Part shown: piece after piece, positions 50,311 through 62,600 of the stretch | How positions within the stretch are numbered: position 1 is the first letter of the stretch | How the letters are laid out: every line of letters begins with the position of its first letter | Assembly: GCA_034620365.1 (NCBI GenBank) | Contig: JAQGEQ010000177.1 | Location: 682,001-746,000 of the forward strand | Origin: Pegea sp. RAD2-039 | Taxonomy: Eukaryota; Chordata; Thaliacea; Salpida; Salpidae | Length of the DNA: 64,000 bases | Direction of reading: 5' to 3' | Made by a program: the position numbers and the translations under genes | Notes under the pieces: model-generated | Database searches by the model: none | The model's input: only the letters and a program-made list of their open reading frames with translations | Told to the model about the DNA's origin: nothing

Positions 50311-53300
50311 AGTTTTAATTTTGTTTTTTGTTAAGTTGAAATTAAAAATAAAAGAAAAAAAAACTCGTTGTGATTCTTAAGTTTTTATTTTATCGTTTTC
50401 TTTTAAATATGAATTTATTTTTTTAGTTTCTTTTTTTATCAATAAAGTTCTAGAATTGTACAACTAATTGCCAACTTTGATCTTAAACAGTAAAAGATGT
50501 AGCTTTAAATGAACCAAGAATTCAAGTATGAAATTATCAGTCATTAAAGTTTAACAAAGAGTCTTAAAAATTATTAGTTGATTGATCTTAAAATGTTTTT
50601 CGTAAAATTAAGTTTGTTAAAAATAATCGAAAATAGACTTTGCTGAATAACTTTATGTTTATTTTTTAATAATAAATTTTTATTATGTTTATATTAAACT
50701 AGCCACACTAACACAAGTTTCAATTTCTGAATAAATAAAGAGTATTGTTGCTTTTAATGAAGAACTTAAATTATTTAAATTTCTTAACAAGCTTTTAAAC
50801 TAATAGTAGAGAAATGTAAATCTTATCTTGTTCATCATTAAGATTCTGTAATTGCTTTATAAACTTGAGCAGATTTATTTGATTTCAAGTTATTTGCCAC
50901 AAAATTAAATCATTACCTAATAGACTTTTGTATATTGCAGTCATCGACCTCAGTAGCGAAGGTCTGTTCTCGATACTATTGAAGATTTGATCTTGATACT
51001 ATTGAACCTAACAAATAAAATAAGCATTTATATTGATGTAAAATATTGTTGAAAATACACTTCTTAGCAAGATCGAAAACGACTAACTTTATGTTGAAGA
51101 CATTTTGAAGCTAAAGGTAAGCTTTTTCTTAATCAAAATAGAGGTTGAATGTTTTATTACTTTTTCTATTGTGTCACGTAATTCTTTTTTCTTTCGCATC
51201 ACTTTTATTTGCTATTTTCATGTCTCTTAAATGTGTTGTATTTGAACTGCTTTCCAATGATAAAGTAACTGTATAATGAAATAATAGGTGTCGTGGTATA
51301 TATAAACAACCTGTATAAATTAATATACTAGATGTATTTAAGCTTTGTGCATGTTTAAAAATCAGTTACCTCTTTACTTTATTAGTATTTTTTAATGATA
51401 TCTTTTTTAAACTTTCATTTATGTTTGTTTGGTACAAATTCTTTTGCTTATGAACATCATAAACTGATGTGACAATTAAATCTAAATACTTCTAATCAAT
51501 TTATTTATACAACAGCAAAAAAAAATTGTTAGTCAAAATTGTGGTAAGTATATGGTAAGCTAATTTTAATTTTATGAATTTGTAAAAGATATTTAGTTGC
51601 CTCTTATTGATATTTGTTAACTTTAAAGTTAGAATGAAGCTGTAAAAGAAAAATATTGACAAAAATTAATTACATAACGTTTCTTATTTTTTCATACGAT
51701 GTACAACAAAAAATCTTGACACAAAAAATTCTTTAGTTTATTTTAGTAACTTTTAGTATATATAATCTGTTTTTCTGTATGTTGCCAATAAAACATTTGT
51801 AGTAAAAATCTTTCTCAAAGATAAAATAAACTTGTTTCAAAATTACAAAATTTAAAACTGTTTGAAAAACGTTTTTTTCAGCAAAGCAAATCAAATTGCT
51901 CAAATTACCGATTTAGGTTTGATTAAATTCATTCTAGATAAAATATTTCTATGTAAGTTCTTTTTCTAAACATAAAGTGTTTTGAATCGGCCTAACTTTT
52001 AAAACACAGCCATAGGTTTGCCGATAGAACAGGATTTTATACAAAAAACTGCAAATAGCGAACTTTCATTTGAACGTTGTTGATTTCACTTTAAGTCTGA
52101 TTCCATAATTTTTCTACTAATCTTTATGATAGTAACTGCGTTATGTTGGCTGGTATGCGAACAGTTTGTCACATACTAATTATCTTATTTTGTATAAAAT
52201 ATTTTACTCGTATATACATTGATTATACCACATTTATGAAACAATACTTCAATATTCAGTATATTTTATCTATTATTCCGTAATGTGCAAGTTTGCTTAT
52301 CGCATATACAAGATTATTCCTGAGATGGAAATCGCTAGAGAAACTAATCTGAGTTTTAATGACTTAATATACTGTTTAATAACTAGCGACTCTTTAAGTT
52401 TAGTTTATTCTATTCGTTATATTTAATTAAAATATTGAAAGTATTTTATAACATATTCTGCTTTTTTTGCACTAAAATAATTCCACCCAAGCGTCAAAAA
52501 TTGTTAATAAAACAAATATATATTTTAAGTAATAAGCTCAAAAATATTGCATTCCACATGTTTTTATCTAAAGCTATGATAAAAAAGAAGCTTGCTCAAG
52601 TTGCCAAAATAAGCTAAAAACTTGTTGTGGTATAAGGTGCTTTACCGCTGACGTAAATGTGTTAAACGTCATTCTTGTATAGATCGTTGTCATTCGGTCA
52701 TACAATGTGTTGTGGGTGGCACGTATCACCACAAAGTAACTTCGTCACACTTCGAAAACTTTAAGTAAATGATCAAAGTGATTATTTTTTTGCTTTTAAA
52801 AGTCAGGTAGTTGTAATTATTCTTCTAGACCAAGCGCAAATTCTATTAAAATTGGGAAAATATCTTCAATTATATCTTGGTTTTGTAGAGGTTGGTTAGT
52901 ATGTGTAAACTTGGAGTAAAACTCAAAAAAAGGCAATTATGCAAAAAAAAATCATTATTGAATTCTTCGTGACTTGACATTTTCGTGAAATATTTTTCGA
53001 AAAAATCCTCTTATGAAAAGTAAATGGTAAATAAATTGATTTTTCAGATTATAACATAAATCGTTCATTAGTTTAATATAGGTTGCAAGAAAAAATGTTT
53101 CATAAAATTGTGCTATTAAAACAAATTAAATATTAAACAAATTTTGTTTGGTGGACAAGGAACTCACTTGTAAAGAAACTATATTTACTCTTATTGTTGA
53201 AAGTTTATTTCAAATTGCCTAACCTTTTTTTTTGTTTATTTTAAACTTTAGACAAAGATTTTTTATAGTGATCAAACAACTTAACCATCTCGAAGTCTTT

Positions 53301-54036
53301 CAGAGCGAAACATTTTTCACAAAAATAAATTTACTAAACAATATTGGCTTAATAATGATTTCTAGTTGATCAGGTTATAATTGACAGCTGATTTTGTGTA
53401 TAATTTCATTATACCAAATTTCTATAAATGATAAGGAAACAGTGTTTAAGGAAAAGCAGTTATTGTTACAAACTTTTGATTCTTTTATACAAAACATCAA
53501 ACTGAATTTAAAAGTACCTTTTATTTAAGTTTTAATGTTTTGTAGTAAACGAACTAACTTGTAACTGATTATAATTTTTTTAGTTTTGCTTCAAATCAGT
53601 TTTAAACTTTGAAAGCATACTTTGAAAACTTTTGTATTGTTAGTATAACTAGTAATACTATTACAAATAGAAAAAACAAGCTCTGTATAAGAAAGGTAGA
53701 AATCATCATTTATTAAACCACTTTACATTATTTAAGAGTTTTTCATAGGATGACAATATAAACTATAAGAAATAGTTGGATCGACTTACTGTATTACTGT
53801 TTTTTTTTATAATTGGCTTGAGATAGAATATCATCAAAAACTAAAAATATGGTATGCAAATAATTGTAATTTGATTAAATAACTTTTAAAACCTTTTAAA
53901 TGTTTCAAATAATTTCAAATTAGATTATTTGTTAATTTCATATTGTTTATTGTAAAATAACATGCTTTTAATATTCTTAAACTCAATTGGGTGGCTTCTT
54001 TAACTTCAAAGAAAGCTTATCATCAATGAAAAGAGA
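50311..54036. other. AT-rich spacer
   Basis: No supported gene. A GC-richer patch at about 52620-52750 and a short imperfect direct repeat near 50970-51007 (gatactattgaa twice, 23 bp apart) may be element debris. ORF 52435-52617 has no motif. Confidence 0.4.
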
Positions 54037-56018
54037 ATGGAAAATAGTGTTTCCACTATTCGAATTGAAGATGAAGCTGGTTTACTATTTTTATTGTTTT
54101 TAATCATTTAAGTTTTCTTTAAATTATTTCAAAAAGTTGTTCAAAATAAAAAGTAATTATTTTACGAAAGTTTATAGGATTGAAAAATCAAAAAAAAATT
54201 TAATTAGCTTAATCCGATTTTTTAAAGAAGTTTAATAACAATCTTTTTTTATAGAAACCTGTCTATATTGTCTTGAAGAAGCTGACGGAACATTCAACCG
54301 ATTGATAAGACCTTGCCACTGTGAGAGTCAAATTTTGAGTATTTAAGAATCACATTTTTAAGTGCAAGAGTTGTTTTATTAAAATTTATTAATTTGAAAT
54401 TTAAGTGGAGTTGTTGATTAAAATTAATCAAATATTTATCTCACTAATCAGGTAAAGCTTTATTCCATGAACGATGTATTATAAAAGCAATTTTTACTAG
54501 CAATCCTGCCAACTACAAATGTTCAATTTGTTGCTTTCAGTATGTTCAAAGTCTTTTTAGTTTAACTAGTAATTACTAAACTTATTGCTGAAACGTTATA
54601 TAATAATTTTTATCAATAAAACTGCATAAAACTATTTCAATTTTATAAACTTAATTAAGCAAGCATAAACTAAGTGTTTTTTGTTTCAAGAATACAAAAG
54701 ATATACAACTATATCAGTGAAAAATGTTTCATTAAAATAAAAATTACTTCACATAGAATTAGTAAACGTTTAAGTTTTTTTTTCAAAAAATAACTATTTT
54801 CAAAAGAATATTTTTCTTATTTTTGCATAACCAAGCATCAACATAAGTTTTTATATCTTAAATATTTTAATCAAGTTTTAATTTTGTTCAAAAATGTAGA
54901 AGAAGTGATTCAAAACTAAAATCTGTGTAAAACAAGTCGAGTAGCATGTTAATTATCAACAAAATCTTTAATTACCAATTAATTAATTAGTTTTTAACAA
55001 AGACATTTTTTTCAGATATAATTATGAAATGAAACCCTCATTTAGTGTTGAGAAAATATCAACAGAGAAAATTATTTGCAAGATCACGACGCTCGCAGTC
55101 ATTTTAATATTAGAGCTAGCATTGGGTACAATTCAAATATTTTCGGATTATGACCTACTTCCCTATATCATTCTATTTGCAATTTTAATAATATCACTGT
55201 AAGTATTTACAACTTTTGTTTCCATTTTTCATCGCGAACAAAAAAGCTTTTTCAACAACACTTATATTGACTAGTTTTAACCACTTTGTTGAATTTTTGG
55301 TTTAAGACAAATTTTATTGTTAAATTCAAAGCGTATGAAAAGAGCTGTTTTATTTTCTGGTGTATTTTGAGAAAGCATTTTTCAAACATATATGTAAATT
55401 TTACTATAGAATATTTCTCTAGCCCTGACTTGGTTTGGAATTATTCTGGTGATATCATAGTAAAATGATTTTTAAAATATTTCTTGAGTCTCTTGTAAAA
55501 TATTAATGAATTTAAATAATTGATAATTTGACTAAATGTAGCAGCAGTACAATATATAAATATTTGGCAAGTATAATGCAAAATCAGTTATGAACCAAAT
55601 TCAAAACTACTTAATGATGATTTTTTATCTATTGTTTGATACTTGTAATTCCAGTTCAAATCCTGAATAGACCTCAAAAATCTATTAAAGGCCATTTTGG
55701 TCGATTTTGCACCTTACTCTTTAAAACATCTTCAAAATTGAAATAAATTGTAGCACAATATATCTAGCATTTAAAACTTATCTACAATAATGTTATCAAT
55801 AATTCGACTGACTCTAAAGAATTTTGTTATTTCATCAATTTATTACTGATATTAACTAATAGTTCAGTTTGTAGTTAAATTTTGTTTAATGTTATATAGA
55901 TATTATGAATTTAAATAAGAAGTTGGAATGTAATCAGTTTTATTTTATTTTTTGCAGAATTTTTCGTTCATTACCATTTCGTTGTAGAATGCAAACTTTT
56001 AAAGTTCTACCAAAATAG
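54037..56018 (+). CDS. Small membrane RING-CH (MARCH-like) E3 ligase candidate
   Basis: Five exons: 54037-54079, 54255-54320, 54452-54539 (donor GTATGT), 55016-55198 and 55958-56018. They join exactly in frame to 146 residues and TAG. After a short acidic start comes a C4HC3 ring of RING-CH type: TCLYCLEEADG, RPCHCKALFHERC, then KCSICCF. Two hydrophobic segments follow (about 85-107 and 113-129), with a basic tail after them. MARCH proteins are membrane E3 ubiquitin ligases that act on other membrane proteins in endosomes, ER or mitochondria. The gap between the CxC and the His is four residues here instead of the usual seven, so zinc geometry may differ. An out-of-frame ATG at 54026 precedes the start. 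AATAAA at 56092-56097. Confidence 0.8.
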
Positions 56019-57476
56019 TCTTAATTTGAGTTTTTTCGCTTATGCAATTAAAGTATATACTGAAGCAAATTTATCTTGATATAACTTTGTAAATAAATTC
56101 ATAAAAATTATTAAAAAAATTACTTTTAAAATATTTTAGTGTAATGTTAAATCTTGGTAAAATTAAAAGCTATTCTTCTTTAAAATCAACTGATTTATCA
56201 GCTGATATCTGTAACAGTTAAAAAACATCGAATTAAAAGACTAAAGCTAGCAATAAACATTTTGTTAGTAATTAATATTGATAAAGTTGAAAAGATAATA
56301 AAAAGTTTTTAATTACCTTCGGAGAGAAGTCAAATATTTGTTTCTAAATTGTAATTTCTTTCTAATTTAACTATAAAAACACTTTATGTAAACATTTGCT
56401 GACATAACCCAAATAAAGTGACAAGAAAGTTCAATTAATCCTGATCTTGTGACTAGTCATTTAAATGTTTTATTTATTTAAACAAACTAACTCAAGAGGT
56501 TTTATACTTGAAAAGTTCATATTTCAATAAGTTGATAAAACTTAAGCTATAAACTAGATAATTCACTAAATTTACATTTATAAGCTTTATTATAAATTTT
56601 TAATTACTACTGAGCAAAAGCTTTTAAAATTATCACTCTAACAGCTTTTTAAGTTTTAATTTTCTAAGAACCTCGTTCTTATTTGATTAGATAAACTTTG
56701 CTAACATTTTTGAATTTTATTTACAACTAGCTATGATTTTTCACTAAACAACTGTTTTGGTAAAGAAAATCTGAGCTTTAATCTTTTCTGTAAAACTAAA
56801 CTATGTCAGCATTATCTACCCTTCATAAGATGCTGTTCAAACACCTAAATATAAAAAAAGACTTGAAAAAGTTTTATGATTGCAACCAGCAAATAATTAA
56901 CTGCATTTCATGTATAGCTCCAAGTTTATTTAAAATAGTTGAGAAAGCAGTACTTGAAAAAATTGCACATCAACTAATCTATGGAATGTTTTTTCAAAAT
57001 AAAAGTTTGCTCAATTGAACATTCTTCATATCATCTAAGTGATCAGTTATTTATTTAATTAAAATTCAGATGTTCAGTTAGAGTTGTTGTTAAGCTTTAT
57101 ACAAAAACTTAATATCTAAAGATAGTTTTCTATAACATTCCACATAAGAGTTGATACAAAAAATAAATAAGTTTCATCTCGACCGGCAAGTTTAAAATAA
57201 ACAGCAAATTAGAGGATCACTCCAAGCTTGTGATTAAGAGATTTCAATAAAACCTTGAGTTGATTAATCCTTACTTATGTTGCAAAAATGTTATTAATTA
57301 ATGAACTAGATTAGAACTATTGTGACAAATAGAGAACAGAACTAAATAAAAGGGATAGTATACTAGAAATCTCTACAAGACTTGGTGGAAATTGCTCTCA
57401 TGGTCAAGCACAGATCTAACTAAATGTAAAATTGAAAAGTAAGAATCTTGCCATCGAAATGATCAATCCAAAACTT
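56019..57476. other. AT-rich spacer with one unassigned 71-codon frame
   Basis: ORF 56803-57018 (+) begins with ATG (MSALSTLHKMLFKHLNIKKD) and is Leu/Lys/Ile-rich. No motif or splice context supports it. The rest shows nothing. Confidence 0.4.
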
Positions 57477-59606
57477 TTAAAACTGAAGTCTGGGAATATC
57501 GGAAGTTAGATGTTGAGTCCTAAAAAAGGTTAGATATTATTTAGAAAATTTATATGAAATATAAAAAGGTATCAAACAGATGCAACTAAAATTAAACTGA
57601 TTGTAAAAGCTACCTACCCTGTATTTGGTTGTGTTGAATAAGGAGCATGCCGACGAGGTCTGAAAAAAAAAACACTTTTTTACTAAAAGTAATAAAAAAG
57701 CGATTATTTTTCTGTAAAAGTTGAAGTTAAACATGAAAATGAAGACATTAAATCAAATGTGTGTAGGGTGACTTAGCTAAAACTAAAGATAATTCCAAAA
57801 AAAAAACATTCTAAATTTTAATTGAACTTTTTTGACTCCTTTGAAAATAAGAAAACTTACAAAACTGATCGTCGCATCATCATTCTGCCGCGAGACATGA
57901 TTGGATGTTGGACTTGGCTTATGGGAGCTTGAGGTTGAAAAGTGTGCCGAGTAAAAGGCGCGCTCATTGATGATCCATAATATGAAGAAGTCAAACCACG
58001 TGGAGCACCTTGATGATGAGTTGGGTATTGAGAGTGTATATGAGGATGAGGCTGTCTGGTCATATGGACTGGTTGCTGGGCAACATTGACAGGCTGACTG
58101 TACATTATTGGTTGACGAACTCCATACTGTGGACTAAACACAAAAAAGTGATTGTTTAAATTTTGTGGTAAAGAATTGGATAAAGTTTTCATTTTCTAAC
58201 GTTTTTTATAAAAAATCTCAAGTTATTTTATCAAAGTCTTAATCTAGTGAAAGACCTACTTTGTTAGTCTTGGCTGGATTCCATAATTTACATATTCTCG
58301 CCTAGCAGAGGTTGAAATTCGAGATCTGCGATAAGTAGATTTGTAAATAAAGTGTCATGTTATGATTTCTTATAATCTTTTAGATCATATTTTGAGAAAT
58401 CAAGATACAAATCTATTATAGATCTTGTCATTTATAAAAGTTAAATAAACTATAACTAAAATTAGAATATTCTTTTTGTAATAAGATTTTAAGAATTATT
58501 CATAACAATTTTCTAAAATCTATAAAATCGTTAAAGTTAATAAAATTCCATAAAAATTGTGCGCCATTTTCGGCCAGCAAAATGGCTGTAAGAAATGTTT
58601 ATCAAAATGACCAGACCAACCAGGTTTAATGAAATCAGCTAAATATATATAAACTATAACATACGTGTGAAGTTCTCCGTTTTCTGTTGAATTAATTGAA
58701 AACTCTTTGCTGTAAAAAAAGATTTATTAAATGATACAATATGTTGTTAGATAAATATAAAAATAATATTTAACTCCAGAATTAAAATTTTATTAAACAT
58801 TCTATTGTTTTCAATTATCATTCATATTTTTACATCGGCTTTTATAGTGAGAAAAAAAACTAAATTAGCCAGCTGCAAATGTTATGCTTGAATAGGTTTA
58901 AACTAATACAATGCTTAATACAGAATCTTTTAAGCTTTTTACAAATTAATAATTTTATGTTTCAAATTTATAAATAAAAAGCTCATAAACTTTACTTATA
59001 CAAGCCAAGAGCTGTGTAAGCCTCTTTGAGAATATCAGAAACTCCTTTAGGTCGAATAAGTGTTGCCTTAACATCTTCCTTAGTTTCTGCTGAGTCTTCT
59101 ACAGTCACTGGAGCTTCTGTAACCACAGGAGCTTCTACAGTCACAGGAGCTTCTGTAACCACAGGAGCTTCTACAGTCACAGGAGCTTCTGAAGTCACTG
59201 GAGTTTCTATAGCAACTGGAGTTCCTGTAGCCACAGGAGCTTCTACAGTCACAGGAGCTTCTACAGTAACTGGAGCTTCTGTAGCAACTGGAGTTTCTGT
59301 AGTCACAGGAGTTTCTGTAGCAATTGGAGTTTCTGTAGCAATTGGAGTTTCTGTAGCAACTTGAGTTTCTTCAGACTCTTCAATTTGATCTTCCAACTTT
59401 TCTTCATTTTTTTCACTATTAGAATCAGCAGACGTTACAAGATGCTCTTTCTGCGGCTCAAAAGATAATTTTTGAGGATTATTGGGATCAGATAAAGATT
59501 CATGAGTTGGTGAGTTATCTTGAGCAGATGAACATTTCTCTACAACTTCCGTTTCAGTTAAGTGATTGAGAGAATTGATCTCTTCAGTTTCCTTTTCTTC
59601 TCCCAT
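57477..59606 (-). CDS. Unrecognised six-exon protein with Thr/Pro/Val hexapeptide repeats
   Basis: Minus-strand exons 58996-59606, 58665-58709, 58260-58325, 57861-58133, 57618-57659 and 57477-57519 join into 359 residues. All five introns are phase 2, so internal exons are modular. The start lies 2 bases after a 3'-splice-like ctgtcatcgcag. Residues about 1-80 are acidic and Ser/Glu-rich. About 80-175 is a hexapeptide repeat of the kind TETPVA/TVEAPV. Then comes a compact conserved-looking block (PKGVSDILKEAYTALGLY, SARREYVNYGIQPRL), followed by a Pro/Gln/His/Met-rich basic tail (QQPVHMTRQPHPHIHSQYPT, SRGRMMMRRSVL). No signal peptide or membrane segment. Probably an intracellular, largely disordered protein; I do not recognise the family. 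Confidence 0.77.
59085..59365 (-). repeat. 18-bp coding minisatellite
   Basis: About 15 tandem 18-bp units encoding six-residue repeats (variants of ATETPV, TVEAPV, VTEAPV) within exon 1 of the gene at 57477-59606. Units differ by a few substitutions, and neighbouring pairs are nearly identical, a sign of recent unit turnover. Confidence 0.92.
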
Positions 59607-59608
59607 TA

Positions 59609-62600
59609 CTGCGATGACAGAAAGGTTTTTTTTATATTAAACTTATTGTGCTCTTAAAAAATAAACATTTTAGTTTTGCTAATTTAATTTATGTAACTTT
59701 TCCATACTTATTTCTATTGCTTATACTAAGTTAAAAATCAAGCTTACAACTAACACACGTTCAACATCTTACTTTTTAAAACACTAGTTAAGAAATCAGA
59801 AGCTGATTGAGAAACTGAAAAAACTATATATATATAAATATCTTTAAACACTATAAAGCAAACAAACAATTTGTATAAAAACATAAACCAACTGCATGAT
59901 TAAAAAAGACATACACTAAGAAAAAATTCTTGAAAAATACTAAAAATAAAACTTATTTTTCAAACTCTGAAAAATATTTCATAGTATTAAACCAATTCTT
60001 TCATATGAAAACTGTTTTCAATAAAATAATACTTATAATCACAAAAACAGTATTTGAGTTGTTTTTTTGTTGTTTACATTTTATTGTTTTAACTGAACTT
60101 TTAATCTTAAAAACACTTACAGTTGTTACATTAAAGTTAGTAACTTTAAAATCAAAATTAGTTTTTACAATTTTTAGCTATTAATATATTTTGATAAAAA
60201 CTAATAAATCAGAACTTTCAACTGAAACTTGAACTTGGCATCCAATTGGCTAGTTAAAGTGAACAATTTTACTTTTAAAATGAGTAAAGATTTTCAAATA
60301 CCAATTGTAAAACAAACTGAATAAATATCTGAACTAGATTAAACAGTTAAAACATAAATGCGATCAAAAATGTAAAAAATTCTGACTACAGTATTTTAGT
60401 AGAATAGTCTAAAAAATGAATTTATGAAACTATTTATGAAACTGATACTCAAAATTGAGTAATGCAAAGTAAAGTAAACAATTTATTATGAAGTGAAGTT
60501 ATCGCAAAACAAAAATGTTTTTAAATTAGATTTTGTATAAAATGATAGCGATCGGATAAAAACTATTTTAGAATTTATTTAAATAAAAAAAATCATGCAA
60601 TATGAATTTAGCTCAAATCTAAAAAAGATAATTAATTTTAAATTATATAGATAAGTTCACTATTTTTCAATAATTAAATGTCCTTATTAATTCAACGCAA
60701 ATACTTTTCATACAAAAAAATAATTTGTTTAATTCGATATATTTTCTTTATTGCCCTTCTATCTAATAATTTATCACAATAAACGCGAAGGAGGGTGCCA
60801 GAAAAGAGTACCTCGCGCAAACGCACATTCTTACTAGTAATATAATTACTAAATATAATTAAATTTAATCTAATATTTATATGCAAAATTGTATTTTTTT
60901 AAATCGTAAATCATAAGTAGCAAATTACAGCGATGTCACTCATCTGATCATATAAATAAATCCTTTTATCGTCTCAATCAGTATTTTTAAAACCTAAAAC
61001 TCCTATACAATAGTTTGCAAATATGTTGACATGACCACGACTTTAAACTAAAACTGATAGTCAAAAACTTTAATTTTTAAAAATCTTTAAAACTTATCTT
61101 TCTTTTAGCCGCAATAGCTTTTAAAAAATTTTCAGGTCATTTACTAAAATAATTATCAACCAAAAAAATAAAAACTTAAATTTGTTCAAAATTGTACTTC
61201 ACATTTATTTATTCCGTAAAAACTGACAAACAGAAACCGGCTGCTAAAAACTTGCTGGTGAGTAAAATTTTTAAATTTGAGTTAGCTAAATAAAAATCAA
61301 ATCACTTTGTTGTTTGGGAAGTTTAACGCAGTATCAGCATTTTCACCTGACATCTGAAACTCTCCTTGGTTTATCCACAAAATACTTCTAGCATTTAAGT
61401 TTCACCAAAAAGTTTCATAAAGTGAAAAGTTTCAAAAATTAAAAAAAAACCAGACAATGTTGTTTACGTCATTAAACAAAAACATTATAAAGATAACAAA
61501 ATTGCTTCACTTTTATACTAATATTTATAAACTGTGATAATTTAAGTGACTTGTAAAGTCTATTTTAAGAAAAAAATTGAAATTACTATTTTGAATTAGC
61601 ATAAAAATCAGTTTAATGAAAAAATTATATTTCAATGCAACAGTCTGAAAATATCGTTCAAAACAAAATAGATTCTACTAACTACAGGCCTACAAAACTT
61701 ATCTCACTTTAAAACTTATTATTAGACTATCTTTCTTATCTTAATCATCTGCCAGTATATAGTTATAAATAAACTACTTACTTGGTCAGCGTATCAATTT
61801 TAAGTTTCTTCTGAATTTAATACAATTTATTACTAAATACATAAATCAACAAGTTTTTAGCTAAACTATAATATAAGCAAAACAATAACAGTTATAGAGT
61901 ATTATTTATTAAAGAGATTAAACATTTTCAAAAATAAGATTTTTTTAAGTAATTTTATTTTCAATTAATCTGCAAAACTTTTTTAGTGTAAATTTACTGC
62001 TCAAAATAAACTAAAATCTGTTTAAAAACTTTATTATATTCTTTCTTAAAACTTAACTATTCAAATTAATAAAGCCATAAGCAAAGTGCAAAATTTTACT
62101 AATCATACTAAAAAACAAAAAAAATTAGGCTAAAAATGTATGCTACTTAAAAAAGAAAGCTAGAGAACAATTTAAAATTATTGTGAGCTAGAAAATTGAT
62201 AATTGAGAAACAAAACGTTTTAGATTTTGTAATAAAAAACAACCAACTAAAATAACTTTATGTATAAACAAAAGCCTAAAAAAAATCTGAAAACTCAAAA
62301 TAAGCAGTCTCTATTTTTTATTTTCTGTAAATAAAGTTTACTTAAAAATATTGACAAAGTTTGTTGCTTTCAAACAATTTATAATAATAACGTTTTTTTT
62401 TCAATCAACAATCTTTAAAACTAATTATCTAATATTAAATTGACTTTATTCCGGCTTTTGTCACTATTGAACTTCGCTTAATAAATTACAAAAAGGTTGG
62501 TCAAAAGGCAGCCAACCAGCTGCGACCCAAATTGGAGTATGCCAGATTCTAAACGTAACTAAAATTTAGATTCTAATTGTGCCGAAAGAAGTATATATCT

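Noticed and set aside
55640..55670. tRNA B-box-like string (agttcaaatcc)
   Set aside because: No A box, cloverleaf or acceptor stem could be found around it.
59026..59364. Plus-strand frame of TGASVTTGAS repeats
   Set aside because: Antisense of the 18-bp minisatellite in the minus-strand gene, which is supported by five in-phase introns.
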